21,913 nucleotides of DNA from JBCCEJ01 sp039030335 (GTDB lineage Bacteria; Pseudomonadota; Gammaproteobacteria; HK1): assembly GCA_039030335.1 (NCBI GenBank), contig JBCCEJ010000093.1, positions 1-21,913 of the forward strand, in the 5' to 3' direction. Shown one piece after another: positions 16,367 to 21,913 of the stretch. Made by a program: the position numbers and the translations under genes. Positions within the stretch are counted from its first letter, which is position 1, and each line of letters begins with the position of its first letter. The notes below the pieces were generated by a model. It searched no databases, had not been told where the DNA came from, and saw nothing but the letters and a program-made list of their open reading frames with translations.

Positions 16367-17560
16367 ATGAAGATCACAGGCGTAGAGACGCTTCGCCTAG
16401 ACGAGTTTCCGAATCTGGTGTGGGTTCAGCTGCATACCGACACGGGTCTCACGGGACTTGGCGAGACTTACTTTGGCGCGCGGGCGGTCGAAGCCTACAT
16501 TCATGAATCCTGTGCACCTCAGCTGCTGGGCGCCGACCCGCTGGCGATCGAGCGCATCGGGCAACAGTTGACGCCTTATTGCGGCTTTACGGGCACCGGG
16601 GTGGAGTCGCGGGGACGCTCAGCGCTCGATCTGGCTCTCTGGGACTTGTTCGGCAAACACGCGGGCCTTCCGATCTACCAACTGCTGGGTGGTGCGTCAC
16701 GACCGCGGATTCGAACCTACAACACGTGTGCCGGTTATCGCTACGTGCGCAGCAAGCCGGACTGGGGAACCGACGACTGGGGGTTGGAAGGTGACGAAGG
16801 GCCCTATGAAGATCTCGACGCGTTTTTGAATCGCGCCGATGAGCTTGCGCTCAGTTTGCTCGATGAAGGCATCACCGGCATGAAGATATGGCCGTTCGAC
16901 TACGCCGCGACCGCTTCAGACGGGTACTACATATCCAACGCTGACCTGGACGCTGCGCTCGAGCCGTTTCGGCGCATCCGCGCGGCCGTGGGTGAGCAGA
17001 TGGACATCATGGTTGAACTGCACTCGCTATGGCGCTTTCCGGCGGCGTTGAAGATCGCCGAGGCGCTCGAGCCGTTCAACCCATTCTGGTACGAAGACCC
17101 GGTGCGTATGGATTCTCTGCCCGCGCTCGAGAAATTCGGCGCATCAACGCGCGTACCGGTGTGCGCCAGTGAAACGGTAGCCGGGCGTTGGAATCACCGC
17201 GAACTGCTCGAGTCTGGTGCGTCTGACATCATCATGCCTGACCTGGTGTGGTGTGGAGGTATCTCTGAAGGCAAGAAAATTGCCGCGATGGCCGAGGCTT
17301 ATCACAGACCCGTTGCACCGCATGACTGCACGGGGCCGGTCGCGTTCATGGCGGCCGTACATCTGTCGATGAATGTGACGAATGCACTTGTGCAGGAATC
17401 GGTGCGGGCGTTCTACACCGGCTGGTATCAAGAACTGGTGACAGCGTTACCGGTCGTCTCCCGAGGCTATATCGAACTACCCGAAGGCCCTGGACTTGGC
17501 ACCGAGTTGCGGTCTGATCTCAAACGGCGGCCCGATGCGTTCGTGGTGACTTCCGGATGA
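16367..17560 (+). CDS. Enolase-superfamily acid-sugar dehydratase (D-galactonate dehydratase-like)
   Basis: This belongs to the mandelate racemase / muconate lactonizing branch of the enolase superfamily and likely removes water from a sugar acid to give a 2-keto-3-deoxy acid. The 397 residues carry metal ligands E217 (VELHS), E243 (WYEDP) and E269 (ASETV), each 26 residues apart. H219 and H319 (APHDCTGP) sit where D-galactonate dehydratase has its two catalytic histidines, and D292 with H319 gives the usual Asp-His pair. The first ligand is Glu rather than the Asp of D-galactonate dehydratase. The ATG at 16367 has GGAG 9 nt before it; a GTG at 16352 would overlap that ribosome site. The product could feed the SDR and FAH hydrolase nearby. 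Mannonate or another aldonate is an equally possible substrate. Confidence 0.9.
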   Translation: MKITGVETLRLDEFPNLVWVQLHTDTGLTGLGETYFGARAVEAYIHESCAPQLLGADPLAIERIGQQLTPYCGFTGTGVESRGRSALDLALWDLFGKHAGLPIYQLLGGASRPRIRTYNTCAGYRYVRSKPDWGTDDWGLEGDEGPYEDLDAFLNRADELALSLLDEGITGMKIWPFDYAATASDGYYISNADLDAALEPFRRIRAAVGEQMDIMVELHSLWRFPAALKIAEALEPFNPFWYEDPVRMDSLPALEKFGASTRVPVCASETVAGRWNHRELLESGASDIIMPDLVWCGGISEGKKIAAMAEAYHRPVAPHDCTGPVAFMAAVHLSMNVTNALVQESVRAFYTGWYQELVTALPVVSRGYIELPEGPGLGTELRSDLKRRPDAFVVTSG

Positions 17561-17865
17561 TGCGTGACAGGTACGGCGATGCTGCCGGCAGGGATTTTCC
17601 CGCGCCCGCGCCAACAGATGACGAACCGGTCATGCGTGACGCGCATATCGTCGGTACCCCTGTCGAACGGCTTGACGCGGCTGGTTTTCGCTCCAGAGGC
17701 CCACTTGCCGAGTTCGGCATAGCGGTGTTTGGTATGACTGCGCTGGTCACTCCTCTGGCGCTCTGGATCGCCTGGTCTACGGAGTTGCTATTGGGCGCAT
17801 TGGCCGCCGGAATGGTCTCGATTGCAGCGTGTTGGTTGATCGTGCGGTGCGCCGACGCCGACTGA
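17557..17865 (+). CDS. Small two-helix membrane protein, unknown function
   Basis: I do not recognise this 102-residue protein. Its start overlaps the stop of the enolase-superfamily gene as ATGA, the classic sign of coupled translation and the main reason to believe it is real. The first 50 residues are polar and proline/aspartate-rich. Two hydrophobic segments follow (about residues 53-73, FGIAVFGMTALVTPLALWIAW, and 77-96). There is no signal peptide or known motif. Its position after a dehydratase and facing the TRAP operon suggests a transport or membrane accessory role, but this is a guess. Confidence 0.5.
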   Translation: MMRDRYGDAAGRDFPAPAPTDDEPVMRDAHIVGTPVERLDAAGFRSRGPLAEFGIAVFGMTALVTPLALWIAWSTELLLGALAAGMVSIAACWLIVRCADAD

Positions 17866-17913
17866 CACCACGGCCGGAGAGATTGGTTTTGGGCCTTGCG
17901 GAGGGTCCATAGG

Positions 17914-17932
17914 CCGGCCAGTGACGGGCCGG
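17914..17932. terminator. Weak hairpin between convergent genes
   Basis: CCGGCC and GGCCGG (6-bp arms, 7-base loop) lie in the 110-bp gap (17866-17975) between the small membrane protein and the 2TM protein genes, which face each other. There is no T-run, so a terminator role is only suggested by position. Confidence 0.25.
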
Positions 17933-17975
17933 ATGCAATCGTACGCTGACAGGCCTTTAGTGTCGGTGGTGACCG

Positions 17976-18452
17976 TCAGTCTTTCGACTTGACGTCCGGT
18001 TCACGCTCCTCAGTCGTGGATTCGTCGGCGGGAGTGTCTTCTGGTTCAATCAACTCGCCGCTCGCCGAGCGTCGCCACCAGTCCGGGTCGCGCCGGTGCA
18101 CCGGACGGGTACTGTAGTCATCCCCTCTGATGCGGTCTTCCAGATCCTCCACGTGGCCGAGGTCGTATGATTTCCAGCGCAGTTCTTCGATGCGATCGTC
18201 TGTCCACGATTCATCGACCGTCAGGCTTTTGTAGATGAAGAAATGCACCGAAAACGGCAAACCCCACGCGACCAGAGGCCAGAGCGCCCACCAAGGCGCG
18301 CCTGTTGCGATATTGATGAGCGTCAATGCCGCATTGACCGCCCAGAAAAGCCGCGCGTGCGGTTTGAACGTTCGTACGGCTAACTGCCCGTATCGTCCCG
18401 CCGGGCTCTCTTCGTCTTGCCCGGTCGGCGGGTCAGGACTGGGTTGGTCCAT
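17976..18452 (-). CDS. 2TM-domain membrane protein at end of TRAP operon
   Basis: This 158-residue protein has a polar N-terminus, then KPHARLFWAVNAALTLINIATG and WWALWPLVAWGLPFSVHFF, two helices with the WWxxWPxxxWGxxxxxH pattern of the 2TM domain. A charged region follows, ending in an acidic tail (PEDTPADESTTEEREPD). The 2TM domain occurs alone and in regulators; its function is poorly known. I start it at the ATG at 18452, which overlaps the preceding gene's end by 20 bp; an upstream ATG at 18485 would overlap more. It is the last gene of the minus-strand TRAP cluster, so it may assist or regulate the transporter, but no sequence feature proves this. Confidence 0.75.
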   Translation of the reverse strand: MDQPSPDPPTGQDEESPAGRYGQLAVRTFKPHARLFWAVNAALTLINIATGAPWWALWPLVAWGLPFSVHFFIYKSLTVDESWTDDRIEELRWKSYDLGHVEDLEDRIRGDDYSTRPVHRRDPDWWRRSASGELIEPEDTPADESTTEEREPDVKSKD

Positions 18453-18894
18453 CGGACATGTGCTCGAAGCGGCGACCAATTGCAACGATCCGGATAGAAT
18501 AGAATATCCAGACCAGCACGAACGCTATGACAACGGCCTGGTCGATTCCGGCCCACTTGGGCTTGAATCCGTAGACCAACAGGTAGCCGATCGCGCCGGC
18601 GGGTGCCGTACTCAGCCAGAGGGCTGCATAGTAGTGTTTGGTGAAACCGAAGATCACGCCTGCGCAGATTATCGTGAATCCGTACAGCGCGACTCCTTCC
18701 GCGCGCGGTTGACCGCCCGCGCCGGTCAATGACGCAAGGGCGACCGCGCCGAACAAGACGCACACGAAAACTGAGTACGCCAGCGCCTCGAAGTGAGCCT
18801 GCCGCCGGTTCAGTTTGCGCGACGGCGTGAAGTATGGCGTCTTCTCATCGTCCCAGACGTACCGTTTCAGGAACTTCTCTAGATTGAAGTCCAT
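18433..18894 (-). CDS. Four-helix membrane protein of unknown function in TRAP operon
   Basis: I do not recognise this 153-residue protein. A charged N-terminus (MDFNLEKFLKRYVWDDEKTP) precedes about four hydrophobic segments: ALAYSVFVCVLFGAVALASL, ALYGFTIICAGVIFGF, LWLSTAPAGAIGYLLVYGF and AVVIAFVLVWIFYSIRIVAI. I use the ATG at 18894; the frame is open upstream to 19041, but that part overlaps the end of dctQ and is polar. Its end overlaps the 2TM gene by 20 bp, so the two are translated together. Its place directly after dctQ points to an accessory of the transporter. Confidence 0.65.
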   Translation of the reverse strand: MDFNLEKFLKRYVWDDEKTPYFTPSRKLNRRQAHFEALAYSVFVCVLFGAVALASLTGAGGQPRAEGVALYGFTIICAGVIFGFTKHYYAALWLSTAPAGAIGYLLVYGFKPKWAGIDQAVVIAFVLVWIFYSIRIVAIGRRFEHMSDGPTQS

Positions 18895-18958
18895 CGGTAG
18901 CTCGACATCAGTTTCGGTTGGCGTCCAGACGTGTAGCTTGCGCGGATTGGTGATACCA

Positions 18959-20236
18959 CTAGCTGTCGCTGCTGTCGCCTTTGTAGTGGCCTGAAGCGCG
19001 GGCGCGCTTTTCCAGTTCGTCTTCAACCTTCGAGAGGTCAAGGCGCTCTTTACCTTCGATCGTCGAGCCTGCGTCTTCGGGCCATTCGAGCGTCATCAAG
19101 TCGAACCGCAGGTTCCGCGGGCCCCAAAGCGCCACCGCGACTTGCAACCAGACGGATATGCCGGCCGCGACGGTCGCTAGCAGTCCGGCCGTCAGCAGCG
19201 TCTTGATCACCCAACGCATCGGCAGACCAACCTGAGAAGCCGAGATCTCCGAAATTGCGTAGGAGTCCATTGCGTAGATCCCAGCGAAGTAGGCAACGAT
19301 GATGCAGTAGGGGATCAGGAAGAAAGTGAGACCGAAGAACTCGAGTTTCGCCTTCAGACGAAAGTCGAAGCGCTCGCGCAGGAGGTCGACCCGTACGTGA
19401 GTATTCTTGATGTAACCGTAGCCGAGTACAAAAGCAAACAGAATGGTGTGAGAGTGCCACTCCATCTCCTGCAACAGCGTGGAATCGAAGAAGCGACCAA
19501 AATTCTCGACCAGAAAGATCTGTATGCCGACGCGAATCCCTTCCTCGTTGGTCCACACCGCCTTACGCGCGATGACGTCAAAGCAGGTAATGATGACGAC
19601 TGGCACGATCCACCACGAGCCAAACCGGCCGAATGCATCGACGAATCTCCGCAGCGCTTCGCTGACGTGAATGCTGCTCGGGATCTCGTCGACGTCGTCC
19701 GCCCAAACGACGCGCGTGCCTGTAAGCATGTCGTTCAATCCGCGGCCGGTGATCAGGCCCAGGCCGGCGACTACTACGGCGAATCCGATCGCGGCCGTGA
19801 ACTGCTCGAACCAGAGCAGCGCCGCAATGACGATCATGGGCACGAGCATGCGCAAGACGAAACCAACCAGCAGGCTCGCTTTCGCGTCGGAAGCCGTGAC
19901 GACTTTTGCCCGCATCAGTTCGGAGCCCACACTCTGCCCCCTCTTCACCATCCGCACGCAGGTTTTCACGGCAACCCAGAGCCAGCCGAGGAACGCTCCC
20001 GCCAGCATGAATTCTGTGCCGTAGTTGCCGTGCTTTGAACCCTCGGCCATCGCCAGGTAGTCGAGGTTGACGAGCGCGTCTTCGATAAACAACCCAAGGA
20101 AACCGCCGAAGGCGGTCATGGCGGCGAATATCATGGCGTCGCAAAGCGAGATCACGAACCGCGAACTGCGGCCCACGGCCTCGCCCGGAGTCTCTCGCAT
20201 AACGCCCTCAGGCATCGGCATAGACTGTTCGGACAT
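18959..20236 (-). CDS. dctQ: TRAP transporter small permease (DctQ) with extra N-terminal membrane domain
   Basis: The C-terminal half (about residues 200-372) is a DctQ small permease subunit of a tripartite ATP-independent periplasmic transporter in the inner membrane. WHSHTILFAFVLGYGYIKNTHVRVDLLRERF resembles the mannitol/chloroaromatic-type small permeases. Residues 1-190 are extra: four hydrophobic segments near 26-50, 74-97, 119-142 and 145-165, absent from ordinary DctQ proteins of about 170-200 residues. At 425 residues it is about twice the usual size. A strong ribosome site (GGAGGAG, 20246-20252) lies 9 nt before the ATG. It follows dctM after 24 bp. The C-terminal tail (residues 375-425) is charged and probably cytoplasmic. 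The extra domain could stabilise the complex or bind another partner; nothing in the sequence decides this. Confidence 0.88.
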   Translation of the reverse strand: MSEQSMPMPEGVMRETPGEAVGRSSRFVISLCDAMIFAAMTAFGGFLGLFIEDALVNLDYLAMAEGSKHGNYGTEFMLAGAFLGWLWVAVKTCVRMVKRGQSVGSELMRAKVVTASDAKASLLVGFVLRMLVPMIVIAALLWFEQFTAAIGFAVVVAGLGLITGRGLNDMLTGTRVVWADDVDEIPSSIHVSEALRRFVDAFGRFGSWWIVPVVIITCFDVIARKAVWTNEEGIRVGIQIFLVENFGRFFDSTLLQEMEWHSHTILFAFVLGYGYIKNTHVRVDLLRERFDFRLKAKLEFFGLTFFLIPYCIIVAYFAGIYAMDSYAISEISASQVGLPMRWVIKTLLTAGLLATVAAGISVWLQVAVALWGPRNLRFDLMTLEWPEDAGSTIEGKERLDLSKVEDELEKRARASGHYKGDSSDS

Positions 20237-20260
20237 GTCTTTTTGCTCCTCCGAGGGCGC

Positions 20261-21763
20261 TTATTCGCCGTACGTCGTACGCGACAGGTACAAGGCGATA
20301 TCCGGCTGCATCAGTACCAGGACCAATCCGCACACCTGCAAGAGGACGAACGGCACGATACCGACGTAGATGCTCTGAATCTTGATCTCTTTGGGCGCAA
20401 TGCCTTTCAGGTAGAACAGCGCAAAGCCGAACGGAGGTGTCAGGAACGATGTTTGCAGGTTCACCGACATCAGGATGATGAACCAGATCTTGATTTCGTT
20501 GGACGCAACGTGCCCCTCGAAATTCATGCCGGCGACCAGTGGCGCGAACACTGGTAGCACGATTAGGGTGATTTCGATCCAATCGAGAAAGAAGCCCAGG
20601 AAGAAGGTGATAGCCATCAGCAGGATCAACAGACCCCAAGAGTCCAGGCCGGCTTGAAGTATCATGTGTTCGACGATGTCGTCGCCACCGAGCGAGCGGT
20701 ATACGTAAGCGAAGCAGGTTGCGCTGATGATGATGAAGAAAATCATCGCGATCGTCCGGGCTGAGGTATGGCACACGCCTTTCAGCACTTCGAACTGTAA
20801 GCGTCCGTTGAATGCTGCCAGCAGCATCGCGCCGAATGCACCTACGGCGCCGGCTTCACTAGGTGTCGCGAAGCCGAACAGAATTGACCCCTTGATCATT
20901 GTGATCAACAGCACCGGGGGAATGAACGCCTTCAGTATCAGTGGCGTCATTTCGCCCTTCGGAACGTTCAGCAGGTCCGGCGGTAGCGGCGGTGCGATCT
21001 TTGGATTGAACTTCGCACGCAGCCCTACGTAGAGCAGATAAAGCGCTGACAGCAGCAGGCCGGGCCCAATCGCTGCCATAAAGACATTCCCGACGGACAC
21101 CTGCAGCAGGTCCGCCATGATGATCAGCATAATGCTTGGCGGAATCAGAATGCCCAGTGTTCCTGAGGCAGCGATGGTGCCGCACGCGAGTCCATGGTCG
21201 TAGCCTTGACGCATCATCGTCGGCAGCGCCAACGCCGTCATCATCGTGACAGACGCCCCGATGATGCCGGTCATGGCGGCAAGGATGGTGCCCATGATCG
21301 TGACAGCCAGCGCCAGCGCGCCCGGCACGCGCTTCAGCAGCACCTGCACGCAATAGAGCAAATCGTTGGCGATGCCGCTGCGCTCCATCATGACGCCCAT
21401 GAACACAAACGCGGGCACTGCGACCAGGACCAGGTTTTCAGCTGCACCGCCCCAGATGCGGGGGATGAAGTTGAAGAATTCGATCAGCGAGAACATCTCG
21501 AGGAAGAAGCCGATAAGCCCGTAGAGCAAGGCCAATCCGCCGAGAATGAAAGCAACTGGGAAGCCGGTGAACAGAAGCACGGCGAGAGTTGTAAACATCA
21601 CTATCGGCAGGTAGTCCTGCACGAAGTAGAGCAACTGCTCCTGTGCTTCCTCTTCCAATCCGGAAACGTATCCAAATATGACACCGACGATGGCGAGGAT
21701 CGCCACGATCGCGATGATAGGTGTGGGGATGCCCTTACTTGGGCTCTTTGCTGTTTCCGACAT
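20261..21763 (-). CDS. dctM: TRAP transporter large permease (DctM)
   Basis: This 500-residue membrane protein is the sodium-driven large permease of a TRAP transporter for organic acids. Typical stretches are NLVLVAVPAFVFMGVMMERSGI, GIIGASVTMMTALALPTMMRQGYD, ASGTLGILIPPSIMLII and ATPSEAGAVGAFGAM. About 12 helices are expected. The ATG at 21763 (MSETAKSPSKGIPTP) is preferred over 21820, which would add a 19-residue polar extension. Residues about 45-65 (EEEAQEQLLYFVQDYLPIV) form a charged insert between the first two helices. dctM precedes dctQ here, the reverse of the common order. No DctP binding protein is in the window; it probably lies to the right, across the hairpin at 21875-21896. Confidence 0.95.
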   Translation of the reverse strand: MSETAKSPSKGIPTPIIAIVAILAIVGVIFGYVSGLEEEAQEQLLYFVQDYLPIVMFTTLAVLLFTGFPVAFILGGLALLYGLIGFFLEMFSLIEFFNFIPRIWGGAAENLVLVAVPAFVFMGVMMERSGIANDLLYCVQVLLKRVPGALALAVTIMGTILAAMTGIIGASVTMMTALALPTMMRQGYDHGLACGTIAASGTLGILIPPSIMLIIMADLLQVSVGNVFMAAIGPGLLLSALYLLYVGLRAKFNPKIAPPLPPDLLNVPKGEMTPLILKAFIPPVLLITMIKGSILFGFATPSEAGAVGAFGAMLLAAFNGRLQFEVLKGVCHTSARTIAMIFFIIISATCFAYVYRSLGGDDIVEHMILQAGLDSWGLLILLMAITFFLGFFLDWIEITLIVLPVFAPLVAGMNFEGHVASNEIKIWFIILMSVNLQTSFLTPPFGFALFYLKGIAPKEIKIQSIYVGIVPFVLLQVCGLVLVLMQPDIALYLSRTTYGE

Positions 21764-21864
21764 GGTCAATTTCCAGCTCTGAGGGACATCGAGGGAAATG
21801 GGGTGTGCGCCAGTGCACACCGGTAAATGTCCAGGGCGACGGCGACGCCGGGGTCAGGTGCAGA

Positions 21865-21896
21865 GCAAAGAAGAGCGGCCGGACATCGCCGGCCGC
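21865..21896 (-). terminator. Intrinsic terminator-like hairpin upstream of dctM
   Basis: GCGGCCGG (21875-21882) and CCGGCCGC (21889-21896) form a perfect 8-bp GC-rich stem with a six-base loop. Read on the minus strand it is followed by a T-rich run (TCTTCTTTG). It probably ends, or partly reduces, transcription of a gene to the right, such as a binding protein gene, before dctM. The 112 bp between it and the dctM start contain no gene that I can see. Confidence 0.55.
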
Positions 21897-21913
21897 GCAG
21901 CGTCGCTAGTGCC

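Overview
This window is about 21.9 kb of dense, high-GC bacterial DNA with short gaps, overlapping start/stop codons and Shine-Dalgarno sites. It looks like the accessory catabolic part of a heterotrophic proteobacterium, perhaps marine. This rests on the mix of tripartite (TRAP) uptake genes, hydantoinase-type enzymes and acid-sugar dehydratases. There is no rRNA or other marker here to fix the class. I saw no tRNA, rRNA, CRISPR array, insertion sequence or transcription regulator.

Left part (1-10.6 kb): two sets of HyuA/HyuB proteins (the ATP-dependent hydantoinase / 5-oxoprolinase / acetone carboxylase superfamily). Set 1 is a minus-strand pair, hyuB then hyuA, joined by an ATGA overlap; hyuA runs off the left edge. 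Set 2 is split: hyuA on plus at 3718-5868 and hyuB on plus at 8948-10594. Between them, on the minus strand, sits an overlapping tldD-tldE pair for a TldD/TldE-type zinc peptidase. This suggests ATP-driven opening of a cyclic amide, or carboxylation of a ketone, combined with peptide cleavage. The substrate is unknown.

Middle part (10.6-17.9 kb): enzymes that together resemble a non-phosphorylating acid-sugar pathway. They are an SDR of the 2-keto-3-deoxy-L-fuconate dehydrogenase type, an FAH-family diketo-acid hydrolase, a D-galactonate-dehydratase-like enolase-superfamily enzyme, and an 898-residue protein made of two UxaA (altronate dehydratase) modules fused in tandem. A ten-helix EamA/DMT exporter follows the UxaA gene, and a small two-helix membrane protein is coupled to the enolase-superfamily gene. 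No sugar-acid kinase or KDPG-type aldolase is present, which fits a route ending in direct hydrolysis to pyruvate plus a small hydroxy acid.

Right part (18.0-21.8 kb): a minus-strand TRAP transporter operon in the order dctM (large permease), dctQ (small permease with an extra N-terminal membrane domain), a four-helix protein of unknown function, and a 2TM-domain protein. A solute-binding protein gene is expected just beyond the right edge; a terminator-like hairpin lies there. The operon probably imports an organic acid or acid sugar for the middle-part enzymes.

Most interesting: the double UxaA protein, in which the first module has lost the family's conserved cysteines while the second keeps two of them; the tldDE pair lodged between hyuA and hyuB; and the enlarged DctQ.
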